DNA from: DASTBU01 sp035711845 | GTDB taxonomy: Bacteria; Acidobacteriota; Vicinamibacteria; Vicinamibacterales; 2-12-FULL-66-21 | Direction: 5' to 3' | Assembly: GCA_035711845.1 (NCBI GenBank) | Contig: DASTBU010000057.1 | Coordinates: 1 to 64,000 of the forward strand | Length of the DNA stretch: 64,000 bases | In this document: one piece after another, positions 33,640-42,944 of the stretch | How positions within the stretch are numbered: position 1 is the stretch's first letter | How the letters are laid out: each line of letters opens with the position of its first letter | Position numbers and translations under genes: made by a program | Notes under the pieces: model-generated | What the model was told of the DNA's origin: nothing | Databases searched by the model: none | What the model saw: the letters and a program-made list of their open reading frames with translations, nothing else

Positions 33640-36084
33640 CTATTCCCCTCGCAGTGCTGCGATAGGATCGACGCGTGTGGCACGGCGCGCGGGGAGGTAG
33701 CTCGCCAGCAGCGCCGACAGCGTCAGCAGCGCGATGACGGCGCCGTACGTCAGCGGATCAGTGGTCGTCACACCCGACAGCAACCCCCTGAGCACTCGCG
33801 TCAGTGCGAACGCGGCGGGGACGCCAATCAGCATCCCCAGCGCGACCAGCCCGAGGCCGCTCCCGATGATCAGGCGGAAGATCTCCCGGCGGCCGGCGCC
33901 GAGTGCCATGCGCACACCGATCTCGCGTACGCGCTGTTCGACCCGGAACGCGAGGATGCCGTAGAGCCCAAGCCCCGCCAGGAAAAACGCGACGCCCGCG
34001 AAGAAGGTCATGACCAGGGTCGTGAAGCGCGGCTGCCCGGTGGCGATTGCCACCACCTCCGACATCGGCCGCACGTTGGCGAGCGGCAGCGACGGGTCGA
34101 CCGACGCGACGGCGGCACGGGACGGTGCCGCGAGCCCGGCCGGGTTCCCCCGTGAACGAACCACGAATGTCATCGAGCGTCCTTCATAAGCGCTGCGAGG
34201 CGACTGCGCATACGGCACGTACACCGCAGCTGGCGGCGGCCTCGTCGGTCCCATGGATCGCACGTCGCCGACGATTCCGACAATGCGGATCGAGGGGCTG
34301 GTTTCCTGTGGAAAGTAGCGGATCGTGCGCCCGACGGGATCGTCCCCGGGCCAGTACAGCCGCGCAGCAGTTTCATTGAGGACCGCGACGAGCGGCTGGT
34401 CGGCGACGTCAATCTCGCTCAGCAGACGGCCGCGCTTCAACGGTATCCGGAGGGCACGAAAGGTCCCCGGCGTAGCCATGATGTAGCGCGCGTTCCATCC
34501 CGGCGTTCCCGCGGCAGGCGCGGGTCGCCCCTCGATCACGAAGTCGTCGGGTGGCCCGGCAGACGCTACAGGCAGGTTCGAAATCGCCCCGGCCGATTCC
34601 GCGTCTGCCATCGCGACAAGGCGATCCTCGACGCCCGCGAGCATGCGGCGCGCGGCCGCCGCATCCGGCTGTCGCCCCTCAGGAATCGACAACGTGAAGG
34701 TGAGCAGCCGGTCAGGATCGAATCCGAGTTCCACCCGCTGCAGATGCCAGTACGAGCGCATCAGCAGAATCGCGCCGGCGAGCAGGACGATGCTGAGCGC
34801 GAGCTGGGCGACGACGAGCGCCGCGCGGGCGGCGACGCCGCGTCGTGTGGCGGTCGCCGCCCGGGCGTCGGCTTTCAACGCCTCCTGCAGGCGCATCCCG
34901 GTCGCATTCCACGCGGGCACGGCTCCGACCACGAAGCCGGCGACCACGACGAGCAGCAGGCTGAACGCGATCCCGACATGATCGACCGCGATCGTGTGCC
35001 AGACGGGCAGCTGCTGCGGATACAGCGCGAGCAGTGCCGCAAGCAGCCAGTTGGCGAGCAGCACGCCGACCACGCCGCCGACCGACGACAGCAGCATCGC
35101 CTCGACGAGCAGTTGGCCCACCAGCCGGCGGCGGTTCGCCCCGAGGGCATGACGCACGGCGAACTCGCGTCGGCGAGCTTCGTCGCGGGAGACGAACAGC
35201 GCCGCCAGGTTCACGCAGACGATCAGCATGACGAACAGCACCGCGCCACCGAGCAGCCAGAGCGCCCGGCGCTGGTCGCCGACGAGGTCTTCGTGCAGCG
35301 GCGTCGTGACCGCGAAATGCCCTTTCGCGTAATGGTCGGGGTAGGCCGCCGACCAATGCGACCGCAGGGCTTCGAGCTGCGCCGCCGTCTGCTGTGGCGT
35401 TACGCCGTCGCGCAACCGCGCGATCGCCAGAAGCGGATGCGACGCTCGGTTGCTTGGCGTGTCGTCGGGGTCAATCGACAGACCGGTCCAGATCCTGACG
35501 CGCTCGTCGAGGAAGGCGAATCCTTCCGGCATCACCCCGACGACCGCACACGGCCGGTCGTCGAGGCGAATCGTGGACCCGACAGCGCCTGGGCCGCCAG
35601 GAACGCTGCGAGAGGCAAGCTCGTGGCTGAAGACCGCGACGCACCTTTCGCCGCGCTGCGCCTCCGCCCGGGTGAAGGCACGCCCCTGTCGTGGCCTCAC
35701 GCCGAGCACGTCGAAGAACTCCGCCGTGACCGCCATCGTGAGGATCCGCTCGGGTTCCCCTTCGGGAAGGGTCAGATTCTGAAAGCCGGTCTCATACGCG
35801 GCGACGGCGGAGAAGGCGCCGACGCGGCTGCGCAGATCATCGAATTCCGGGCCCGACAGCGCGAAGTACGGAAAGTCGTACCCCGAAGCCGGCAGGTAGC
35901 GGGAGTAGAGCGCGACGAGGCGGTCGCTCTGGGGAAACGGCAGCGGCCGCAGCAGGACGGCGTCGACGACCGAGAAGATCGCCGCATTCGAACCGATGCC
36001 GACGGCCAGCGTCGCGACGGCGACCAGCGTGAACAGCGGACGGGCCCGGAGTGCCCGTGCGGCGACTTTCAGGTCGAGCAGCAT
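33640..36084 (-). CDS. ADOP-type ABC transporter permease without the prefix domain
   Basis: The 814-aa protein starts directly at the first TM region (RARPLFTLVAVATLAVGIGS, then NAAIFSVVDAVLLRPLPFPQ), a perfect family signature, so the usual 80-residue prefix domain is absent. A MacB-like extracytoplasmic domain, TM helices near 270-400, a second periplasmic domain and a last TM block follow, ending in ATRVDPIAALRGE. No PadR gene and no clear ribosome binding site precede it. Either this is a prefix-less subtype or its 5' end was lost. No ATPase partner is nearby. Confidence 0.88.
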   Translation of the reverse strand: MLLDLKVAARALRARPLFTLVAVATLAVGIGSNAAIFSVVDAVLLRPLPFPQSDRLVALYSRYLPASGYDFPYFALSGPEFDDLRSRVGAFSAVAAYETGFQNLTLPEGEPERILTMAVTAEFFDVLGVRPRQGRAFTRAEAQRGERCVAVFSHELASRSVPGGPGAVGSTIRLDDRPCAVVGVMPEGFAFLDERVRIWTGLSIDPDDTPSNRASHPLLAIARLRDGVTPQQTAAQLEALRSHWSAAYPDHYAKGHFAVTTPLHEDLVGDQRRALWLLGGAVLFVMLIVCVNLAALFVSRDEARRREFAVRHALGANRRRLVGQLLVEAMLLSSVGGVVGVLLANWLLAALLALYPQQLPVWHTIAVDHVGIAFSLLLVVVAGFVVGAVPAWNATGMRLQEALKADARAATATRRGVAARAALVVAQLALSIVLLAGAILLMRSYWHLQRVELGFDPDRLLTFTLSIPEGRQPDAAAARRMLAGVEDRLVAMADAESAGAISNLPVASAGPPDDFVIEGRPAPAAGTPGWNARYIMATPGTFRALRIPLKRGRLLSEIDVADQPLVAVLNETAARLYWPGDDPVGRTIRYFPQETSPSIRIVGIVGDVRSMGPTRPPPAAVYVPYAQSPRSAYEGRSMTFVVRSRGNPAGLAAPSRAAVASVDPSLPLANVRPMSEVVAIATGQPRFTTLVMTFFAGVAFFLAGLGLYGILAFRVEQRVREIGVRMALGAGRREIFRLIIGSGLGLVALGMLIGVPAAFALTRVLRGLLSGVTTTDPLTYGAVIALLTLSALLASYLPARRATRVDPIAALRGE

Positions 36085-36342
36085 GCCGAGCGGTGTTCAA
36101 TCGGGGTGCCAGCGCGGCGAGTGAGCGCGGCGCCGGATTCGGATGTTTTTGCACCTGTTGTCACCTCGACGGGCGGGGATGAATGGCGGCTGTTCGAGGC
36201 CGGGATGTACATGCGCGGTTCCGGGCAGTTCGCCGCATCTCGAGCGTCCAAAGACGCCAGACAGGCGCTGGCAGCGGATTTGCTGCCACGTCGACCGCAC
36301 ATGCCGGCGACCTCACAGTGCGACCCGGCTGCTTGCGTCGTT

Positions 36343-36501
36343 AGGATCCGTCCGCGAATAAGTGTGCCACTCTGGGCGTCGAGGCGCCCGCCTGGCAAGG
36401 CGTGAGGAGCGCGCATACCGGGAGTATGTAAGCGACGAGCAACGCAGCCAGGCGGGATGCATCGGCGGTCAGAGTGGCACACGTATTCGCGGACGGGTCC
36501 T
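36343..36501. mobile_element. 159-bp palindromic element with 32-bp terminal inverted repeats
   Basis: The ends 36343-36374 and 36470-36501 are inverted copies that match at 30 of 32 positions (outer end AGGA(T/C)CCGTCCGCGAATA, inner end GTGTGCCACTCTG). Inside, CCCGCCTGGC and GCCAGGCGGG, then CATAC and GTATG, continue the pairing to a small loop, so the whole element folds into one hairpin. It has no coding capacity. This is the form of a MITE or large palindromic repeat. It sits in the 472-base gap between the permease and the YdeI-like gene; the rest of the gap shows nothing. Confidence 0.75.
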
Positions 36502-36556
36502 TAGCGAGGGCAGGAGCGGAGCGGGGCTCGGGACGGACAGCCGAAGCCGCAGCACT

Positions 36557-37180
36557 TCATGTTCGGCGGGATCGGCGACTCCGCTCGGGAACGATCGTCT
36601 GACCGCGCTCCAGCATCGCCACGAGATCGGCAATCTTGCTCGCCCGCCCGGCCGGCGTTTTCATGTGGTTCGTGCGAAAGGCCAGGGCAAAGAGGTTCAT
36701 GCGGCCCAGCGTGCGGAACGTTCTGATCGCCCGCGGGTTGGCCTCGATGGCCGCGCGAAGGTCGTCGGGGATGGTCTCTCTCGTCGCGCTGCGGATCGGG
36801 GCGTAGGCGGCGTCCCAGCGGCCATCAGCTTTGGCGGCGTCCACCTGGCGCTGGCCGTGCGGGGTCATGCGGCCGGCAGCCGTCAACCGCTCGACGTGTC
36901 CGCGGTTGATCTGACTCCAGATGCTCCTCGTCCGGCGCGGCGAGTAGCGCTGCAGGAACGAACGTTCGTCGAGGGCCTTCCGGATTCCGTCAATCCACCC
37001 CCAGCAGAGCACCACATCGAGCGCTTGCGCGCTGCTAATCGTGGGCACGCCGGAGCCCTTTTTGTAGATCCGCAACCAGACTTCTGTTTCGCGCGCGTGG
37101 TTCCGGCGCAGCCAGCGCTCGAACGCGGCCTCGGTGCGGAAGCTTTTGATCCTCTTCGGATCTGGAACGATCGGCGGCAT
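36557..37180 (-). CDS. YdeI/OmpD-associated family protein
   Basis: The 207-aa protein matches the YdeI family: FRTEAAFERWLRRNHARETE, VWLRIYKKGSG, then AQALDVVLCWGWIDGIRKAL and the C-terminal TIPDDLRAAIEANPRAIRTF. Members are cytosolic and often linked to stress resistance, but the biochemical role is not established. The ATG at 37180 begins the homology. It is divergent from the cupin gene, with 199 nt between them. Confidence 0.85.
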   Translation of the reverse strand: MPPIVPDPKRIKSFRTEAAFERWLRRNHARETEVWLRIYKKGSGVPTISSAQALDVVLCWGWIDGIRKALDERSFLQRYSPRRTRSIWSQINRGHVERLTAAGRMTPHGQRQVDAAKADGRWDAAYAPIRSATRETIPDDLRAAIEANPRAIRTFRTLGRMNLFALAFRTNHMKTPAGRASKIADLVAMLERGQTIVPERSRRSRRT

Positions 37181-37379
37181 CGAAAGCGTCGGCCTCGACG
37201 ATCATACGTCCAGCGACGTGATTTCAGTCTCCCCTATCGCCCCATCCGCGCGGAGCGCCCAGTAGAACGATGGCCGTCGAGCGCACTGACGGCCTCGCCG
37301 TTTGACGTGACGGCTCAGGTAGCAGATAATCCCGCCCCCCTGTTCCCAAAGTCTTTTGCAGTCCGAGAGGAAGTGATTC

Positions 37380-38051
37380 ATGGAAGCGTGCAAAGCACTG
37401 TCAGTGGCGAGTGCCGTCCTTATCTGGTCGGCGACGGCGGCCGCGCAGGACCCGGTGAAAGTGGATGCGGCGCACTACAAGGTCCTGGCCGAGAACGCGA
37501 CCGTTCGCGTCCTGAAGATCGACTATCCGGCGGGTGGCAAGAGTACGATGCATCAGCACCCGGAATCCATTGTCGTGGCGCTGGGAACCTCGACGGTCCG
37601 GTTTGCATCACCGGACGGCAAGTCCCAGGACAGCGAACTCGCCAACGAATCGGCCCGGTATTCCCCGGCGGAAACCCACCTCCCTGCGAACGTGGGGACA
37701 ACGAAGGTGGACGCCATCCTGGTCGAGTTCAAGGATAAGGCGACCGGAACGGCAGCATTGCCCTCGTCGCGCCCCGGCATGACGTTGAAGATTCTGGCGG
37801 AGGGCGCGCGGGGCATGGCTTACCGCACGACCGCGGATCCGACATTTCAGGAGCCTGCCGGGTCGAAGCACGACTACGACCAGGTGGTGATCGCGCTCGG
37901 CCCTGGTCAAATGTCGCTGTCGATCGACGGGAAGCCGGCGAAGACGACCTGGGCGCGCGGCGACGTGCAGTTGATCGGGCGCGGCGTGCCGCATGAGTCG
38001 AAGAACATGAGCGGAAAGCCGGTCGACTTCATCATCGTCGCGGTCAAATAG
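37380..38051 (+). CDS. periplasmic cupin-fold protein with two cupin domains (223 aa)
   Basis: A signal peptide (residues 1-22, ending in AAAQ) precedes a first cupin domain with the metal-type motif MHQHPESIVVAL (HxH at 58 and 60) and a second, degenerate one (HDYDQVVIALGPGQMSLSID, later VQLIGRGVPHESKNMSGKPV). Tandem cupins of this kind bind small ligands or metals; no enzyme activity can be assigned. GAGAGGAAG lies before the ATG. The gene stands alone between YdeI and a convergent permease. Confidence 0.82.
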   Translation: MEACKALSVASAVLIWSATAAAQDPVKVDAAHYKVLAENATVRVLKIDYPAGGKSTMHQHPESIVVALGTSTVRFASPDGKSQDSELANESARYSPAETHLPANVGTTKVDAILVEFKDKATGTAALPSSRPGMTLKILAEGARGMAYRTTADPTFQEPAGSKHDYDQVVIALGPGQMSLSIDGKPAKTTWARGDVQLIGRGVPHESKNMSGKPVDFIIVAVK

Positions 38052-38163
38052 CTGAAACACTCTCTCTGCGGCGCGAGGGACCTGGCGATTCGACAGGGTG
38101 CTGGTGCCAACGAAGCGGAGGCGCTTATCAGGGAACGTCCCCGGCCCCAGGCTGGGCCGTTGC

Positions 38164-40839
38164 TCACGGCGCGTGCAGGGCGCGGGTCGGATCGACCGAT
38201 GCGGCGCGCCCCGCGGGGATCAGGCTCGCCGCCAGCGCCACCGCCCCGAGCGTGATCGCCACGGCCCCGAACGTCACGGGGTCCGCGGCGGTGACGCCGA
38301 AGAGCTGCGTGGAGAGCGCCCGCGCCGCCACCGCGGCAATCGCCACGCCGGCCCCGATGCCGAGACCGACCGGCCAGGCGATCTGCCCGAGCACCAGCGC
38401 GACGACGTCGCGGCGGGTGGCGCCGAGCGCCATCCGGACGCCGATTTCCGTCGTACGGCGCGCGACAAAGTACGCGATCACGCCGTAGATTCCGACCGCT
38501 GCCAGCACCAGGCCGATCGCCCCGAGGATCGTCAGCAGCAGCGTGTTGAAGCGTGCCGTCGCGAGCGAGTCCGACAGCCGCTGCTCCATCGTCCGCAAGT
38601 TGAAGAGCGGAACGCCCGGCGCCGCCTGCCCGACCGTGCGCCTCAGCGCGTTCGTCATCGCCTCCGGCTCCATCGTCGTCCTGACCACGACGTAGATCGT
38701 GCGCTGAATCCAGTCCCACGCCTCGGCCGGCGCCTGCTGGACGGGGAGGTAGAACTCCGGGCTCGGCGCCTCGCCGGGTCCGCGCGACCGCACGTCCTCC
38801 ACCACGCCGACCACGACCTTGTAGTCGGGCGCCTTGCCATCCGGCCCCGGTTCGCAGCAGGCGATTCGCTTGCCGATGGGATCCTCCCCCGGGAACGCCG
38901 CGATGGCGAGTGCGCGGCTGATTACCATGACCTTCCGGCCGCCGCGCCGATCCGCATCGGTAACCGTCCGCCCCTGCAGCAGGGGAATCCGCATGGCTTC
39001 GACGTATCCGGGAGTGACCATCCGGAGCCGGCTCGAGATGGCGCTCCGCGGCTCGATCGGGCGGCCCTCGGGGATGAGGCCGTTGCCGTTTCCGCCGCCG
39101 CCCATCGGGACTTGCGACGTGATTCCGGCGGCGCTCGCTCCCGGAATCGCGGCGGCTTCGAGGGCGATGCGCTCGAGCGCGTGCACGACGCGCGCGGGTT
39201 CGCCGAATTCGTCGGCCGGCAGCGACAACCGGACGGACATCACGCCGGACGGATCGAAGCCGAGGTCGACACGCTGCAGCGCCAGCGACGACCGGATCAG
39301 CAGGCCCGCGCCGACGAGCAGCATCAGCGCGATGGCCAGCTCGGCGACGATCAAGGCGGTCCGGAGGCGGTCGCGCACGCCGCCCATACCGGCGCCGCGG
39401 CCGCCTTCCTTGAGGATCGTGTGGACGTCGCTCCGCGCGGCGCGCCAGGCGGGCGCGAGCCCGAACAGCAGCGCGCAGGACAGTGCCGTCGCGAGCGTGA
39501 ACGCCAAAACGACCGGATCGATGGCCGCCCGATCCAGGCGCGGAACACCCTCCGGGGCGGCGGCGATCAGCACAGGGATGCTCAATGCCGCGAGGCCCAG
39601 GCCGGCCGCCGCGGAGACGATCGCCAGCACGAGGCTCTCGGTCAGCAGCTGACGCACGATCCGGCCCCGGCCGGCGCCCAGGGCGGCCCGTATCGCCAGT
39701 TCCCCGGACCGCGCGGCGCTTCGGGCGAGCAGGAGGTTGGCGATGTTGCCGCAGGCGATCAGGAGCACGAAGCCCACCGCCCCGAGAAGCGTGTACATCC
39801 GCCGGTGGTAGTCGCCGACCAGCTCCTCGAGCGCAGTCACCGCCGCGAAGGTCAGATCCGATGCGTCGCGTGGAAAGTCGGCACGGATCCGTTCTGCGTT
39901 CCGATTGAGCTCCGCAACTGCCTGCTCGCCGCTGGCACCGGGCACCAGGCGGCCGTAGATCTGAAGGTAATGTTCGTCGTGCATGGCCCGGCGCTCGGGT
40001 GTGAACGCGATCGGCACCCAGAGCTCTTCGCTCTGGGACGTGAAGTCGAACGCGGCCGGCATGATGCCGATCACCTCGTACGCGCGATTGTTCAGCCGGA
40101 GCTGCCGGCCGACGATCGCGGGGTCGGCAGCGAACCGCCGCGTCCACAGACGATGGCTGAGCACGACGACCTGCTCCCGGCCGGGCCGATCCTCCTCTTT
40201 CGTGAAAACCCGTCCCCGCACGGGAGGAAGGTTGAAGACGTCGAAGAAGCCGGCGGTTGCACGCGCGCCGATGATGCGCTCGGGCTCGCCGCTGCCTTCC
40301 AGGTTGAAGCTGGAGTACTGGATGGCCGTGACCGCACTGAAGGTTCGGGCGCGCTCCACGCCGTCTACGTAGTTCCCGGCGGAGACGTTGCCGCGGCCGC
40401 TGGAGAACTCCTCGTAGATCGCGAGGATTCGATCCGCCTCGGGAAACGGAAGCGGCTCCAGCACGACGGCATGCACGGCGCTGAAGATTGCCGCCGTCGC
40501 GCCGATGCCGAGCGCGAGCGTGAGCACGGCGACGGCTGTGAATCCCGGCTGCTTCAGCAGCTGGCGGCACGCGAAGGAGACATCCTGCGTGAGCTCGGAG
40601 AGGTACTCGGTTCGTCGCATGTCCCTGTCCCTCTGTCTGCCGATCGCGCGGCAGGTGGCGTTGACGCGCTGGACGTTGCCGAAGCGCCCGAAGGCCGCCC
40701 GCCGCGCCTCGTCGGGTGCCATCCCGCGCGCGACGTACTCGCGGACCCGCATCTCGAGATGGAAGTCCAGCTCGGCGTCGACCTCATCCGCCACGCTTCC
40801 CTTCCAGAGCCGCGACCGGAGCCGTTCTCCGAACTTCAT
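38164..40839 (-). CDS. ADOP-type ABC transporter permease
   Basis: The 891-aa protein has all parts of the type. The cytosolic prefix domain (DEVDAELDFHLEMRVREYVA, about residues 18-85) precedes a first TM helix with GIGATAAIFSAVHAVVLEPLPF, a MacB-like domain, TM helices near 350-480, a second MacB-like domain and a last three-helix block that ends in GRAASVDPTRALHAP. It would export or mechanically signal across the envelope with an unknown ATPase. The start is one base behind the PadR stop (TGACATG), so the pair is one operon under the palindromic operator at 41200. Confidence 0.92.
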   Translation of the reverse strand: MKFGERLRSRLWKGSVADEVDAELDFHLEMRVREYVARGMAPDEARRAAFGRFGNVQRVNATCRAIGRQRDRDMRRTEYLSELTQDVSFACRQLLKQPGFTAVAVLTLALGIGATAAIFSAVHAVVLEPLPFPEADRILAIYEEFSSGRGNVSAGNYVDGVERARTFSAVTAIQYSSFNLEGSGEPERIIGARATAGFFDVFNLPPVRGRVFTKEEDRPGREQVVVLSHRLWTRRFAADPAIVGRQLRLNNRAYEVIGIMPAAFDFTSQSEELWVPIAFTPERRAMHDEHYLQIYGRLVPGASGEQAVAELNRNAERIRADFPRDASDLTFAAVTALEELVGDYHRRMYTLLGAVGFVLLIACGNIANLLLARSAARSGELAIRAALGAGRGRIVRQLLTESLVLAIVSAAAGLGLAALSIPVLIAAAPEGVPRLDRAAIDPVVLAFTLATALSCALLFGLAPAWRAARSDVHTILKEGGRGAGMGGVRDRLRTALIVAELAIALMLLVGAGLLIRSSLALQRVDLGFDPSGVMSVRLSLPADEFGEPARVVHALERIALEAAAIPGASAAGITSQVPMGGGGNGNGLIPEGRPIEPRSAISSRLRMVTPGYVEAMRIPLLQGRTVTDADRRGGRKVMVISRALAIAAFPGEDPIGKRIACCEPGPDGKAPDYKVVVGVVEDVRSRGPGEAPSPEFYLPVQQAPAEAWDWIQRTIYVVVRTTMEPEAMTNALRRTVGQAAPGVPLFNLRTMEQRLSDSLATARFNTLLLTILGAIGLVLAAVGIYGVIAYFVARRTTEIGVRMALGATRRDVVALVLGQIAWPVGLGIGAGVAIAAVAARALSTQLFGVTAADPVTFGAVAITLGAVALAASLIPAGRAASVDPTRALHAP

Positions 40840-40840
40840 G

Positions 40841-41179
40841 TCACGCCGGCAGCAGCACCTTCGAAACGGCCGCCGAGAACTTCGACCACTGCTCCACGTC
40901 CGCGGCCAGCTGGCGGCGCCCTCGCGGCGTCAGGCGGTAGAACTTGGCCTTCCGCCCCAGCTCGGACGTGCTCCATTCCGCCTCGATCAGGCCACGCCGC
41001 TCGAGCCGATAGAGCGCGGGGTACAGCGAGCCCTCCTCGACGATGACCTGCTCGTCGGTGGTCTCCTCGATCCAGCGCGCAATACCGTAGCCGTGGCGCG
41101 CCCCCCAGCTCAGCGTCTTGAGGACGAGGGTGTCGAGTGTGCCGTGCAGCAGGCCGTGGGGAACCAAGGGAGGGCGCAT
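40841..41179 (-). CDS. PadR-family transcriptional repressor
   Basis: The 112-aa protein is a standard short PadR: GTLDTLVLKTLSWGARHGYG, EEGSLYPALYRLERRGLIEA and a wing with RKAKFYRLTPRGRRQL. Short PadR proteins bind palindromic operators as dimers. The start has GAGGAG 7 nt upstream. It is the first gene of the operon with the permease at 38164, and the perfect inverted repeat in front of it is the likely site of autorepression. Confidence 0.92.
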   Translation of the reverse strand: MRPPLVPHGLLHGTLDTLVLKTLSWGARHGYGIARWIEETTDEQVIVEEGSLYPALYRLERRGLIEAEWSTSELGRKAKFYRLTPRGRRQLAADVEQWSKFSAAVSKVLLPA

Positions 41180-41199
41180 CGCGGATCTCCTCTTACAGA

Positions 41200-41241
41200 G
41201 ACTGTCTAGGCATCGTAGTGGAGGATGCCTAGACAGTCAAG
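41200..41241 (-). promoter_or_regulatory. promoter covered by a perfect 15-bp inverted repeat (PadR operator)
   Basis: GACTGTCTAGGCATC (41200-41214) and GATGCCTAGACAGTC (41224-41238) are perfect inverted copies with a 9-nt spacer. On the reverse strand a -35 TTGACT, a 17-nt spacer and a -10 TACGAT lie in and between the arms, so bound protein would cover the promoter. Confidence 0.7.
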
Positions 41242-41394
41242 GCTTGCGCTCTCCGCCTCGAGGCTCGCGACCAACGCCGTACGAACCGCAGCCTGCACTA
41301 CTAGTTGAGGGCTAGCTCAGCGGCGGCTGGCGGAAGACGCAGCGCACGAGAAGAACGTGTGGCTTCCGCCTTCAGGCGGACGGAACCGCTGCCT

Positions 41395-41988
41395 TCAGGC
41401 GGATGTCGCCTGGTCTGGCGGGATCTCGTCATCCAGCGGCACGACGAGCAGCACGCGGCATCCCTCTTCGGTCCAGATCTCGCCGTGGTCCGTGTTCGGG
41501 TCGGCGTGCAGGAAATCGCCGGCCGAGAGACGGCGGCCACATGTGTAGAGACTTCCGGAAAGGACGTAGCATTCCTCGGCGCCGTCGTGGTGATGCGGCG
41601 GGAATCGCGCGCCCGGCTGAACCTCCAGCAGCAACGTGGAATATCCGCGCTCGACGTTCTGCGCGAGCACCTTCATGCGGATTCCAGGCACTGGATGGGG
41701 CTGCCAGTCGTCGTCGTCGTCTTTGGCGAATCGGAACGAAAAGCCCTGACCCACGGGACGATTCGTCTCGTCGATGCGAGACAGCAGCCGGTCCCGGACG
41801 TCGGCCGAAGGTGCCGGCCCGCACGATGCCCCTTCCGCGATGGCGAGCGCGGCTTCCCGGAAGGCGGCGACTTCGGCTCGCACGTCGGCCGGAGCGGCCG
41901 CCAGCGCCTCTTCGAACGCGCGCCGCTCGTCCGCGGTCAACGCGCCAGCCGCGTCGAGAGCCGCCAGTTCATCCAGGTCCATCTTCAT
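41395..41988 (-). CDS. ChrR-like cupin anti-sigma factor
   Basis: The N-terminal third (residues 1-95: DELAALDAAGALTADERRAF, then AAFREAALAIAEG) is the helical sigma-binding domain. The C-terminal part is a cupin (GYSTLLLEVQPGARFPPHHH, then DGAEECYVLSGSLYTCGRRL) with a dense His/Glu metal site, as in ChrR-type proteins that sense oxidants. The classical HxxxCxxC zinc motif of the N-terminal domain is not present. It should hold the sigma factor encoded just upstream. Their genes overlap by 4 nt (ATGA). Confidence 0.85.
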   Translation of the reverse strand: MKMDLDELAALDAAGALTADERRAFEEALAAAPADVRAEVAAFREAALAIAEGASCGPAPSADVRDRLLSRIDETNRPVGQGFSFRFAKDDDDDWQPHPVPGIRMKVLAQNVERGYSTLLLEVQPGARFPPHHHDGAEECYVLSGSLYTCGRRLSAGDFLHADPNTDHGEIWTEEGCRVLLVVPLDDEIPPDQATSA

Positions 41989-42545
41989 GCCAGGCTCTGC
42001 AGGGCGTTCCGAAGTGTTCTCATGCCTGATCTGATCCGAGTCTTCACGGTTCCGAGCGGCAGTTGAAAAAGCGCCGCGAGTTCCGATTGCGAGAGCCCCT
42101 TGAAGTATGCCGTTTCGATCAACTCACGTTGTTCCGGCGGGAGCCTGCCGAGCGCACGCACGACAACACGCCGCCGTTCAGCACGGATCGCCGCCCCTTC
42201 GGGGCTGTCGACGGAACCGGCGGCCACGGCCCCATCCACTGCCCGACTTCTGGTCCGATTCGCTCGAAGCCGGTCGATCGCGCGGTTTCTAGCGATTCGC
42301 ACCAGCCATGCGATCGGCGAACCCAGTTCGCGTTCGTACGTCTCGACTCGAGTCCAGGCGACCAGGAATACCTCCTGCAGGATCTCTTCGCTCTCGCTTC
42401 GATCCTGGAGGATCCTGAGGATCAGGCCGTAGAGCGTACGACTGTGGCGATCATACAGCGTCGCGATGGCACCGGCATCGCGTGCGGCAATGCGTTCGAT
42501 CAGCTGCAGATCGGCGCCGAGGTTGTCTGTCGCGACAGTCGTCAT
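41985..42545 (-). CDS. ECF sigma factor of the SigK/RpoE-like type
   Basis: The 186-aa protein has region 2 (DRSESEEILQEVFLVAWTRV, then ETYERELGSPIAWLVRIARN) and region 4 (RLPPEQRELIETAYFKGLSQ, then SELAALFQLPLGTVKTRIRS). The start is set at 42545, where homology begins; 35 further codons upstream lack similarity. It is co-transcribed with the ChrR-like cupin, giving a sigma/anti-sigma switch, probably for oxidative or singlet-oxygen-like stress. The divergent TPR-DUF4331-HupE operon is the most likely direct target; this is inference from position. Confidence 0.9.
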   Translation of the reverse strand: MTTVATDNLGADLQLIERIAARDAGAIATLYDRHSRTLYGLILRILQDRSESEEILQEVFLVAWTRVETYERELGSPIAWLVRIARNRAIDRLRANRTRSRAVDGAVAAGSVDSPEGAAIRAERRRVVVRALGRLPPEQRELIETAYFKGLSQSELAALFQLPLGTVKTRIRSGMRTLRNALQSLA

Positions 42546-42944
42546 GGCTGCAGAACCGCGGTATTGTAGCACCGCGTTTCGGCGCCGGTGATCCAGGCGG
42601 CAGTCCTCGAGCGCCGGTTCGAGCGGCCGGGGCTCAACACAATCGTTCACGCTCGCAATCCTTCAACTCCGGGCTCGCAACAATCGATGGTCGCACCTCC
42701 GGTTTCCTGATTCCTACGGACGCCGAGCCGGATCGGATTCAACCACAGCAGGGCCAGTCCACGGCGCAACCACAGCTGGTCGAGACGGTCCCCCGACTGA
42801 GCGTGATCCAGCACAGCGGCGAGGGCAAGGCGAATCAATACTCCCAGTCGAGCATTCGCCCGCGTCCTTCAGACACCGACAGCGATCGATACATCCGACC
42901 GACGGCGCGAGCCGTAGTCATAGGTGTTTACCGGGAGCAATGTC
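42546..42944. other. 400-bp intergenic region between sigma factor and DUF4331 operon
   Basis: No gene is accepted here. On the reverse strand TACAAT (42568-42563) is a possible -10 for the sigma gene. On the forward strand CATCCGA (42892) and CGTAGTC (42913) lie 14 nt apart, close before the TPR gene, and could be an ECF-type -35/-10 pair; this is speculative. Confidence 0.25.

Noticed and set aside
38098..41046. A 982-codon forward open frame
   Set aside because: It is antisense to the well-supported permease and PadR genes, with shadow composition (Arg, Asp, Gly, His).
42647..42838. 63-codon reverse frame with a hydrophobic IRLALAAVLDHA start
   Set aside because: No ribosome binding site, no family, and it would lie between a sigma gene and its presumed target promoter.
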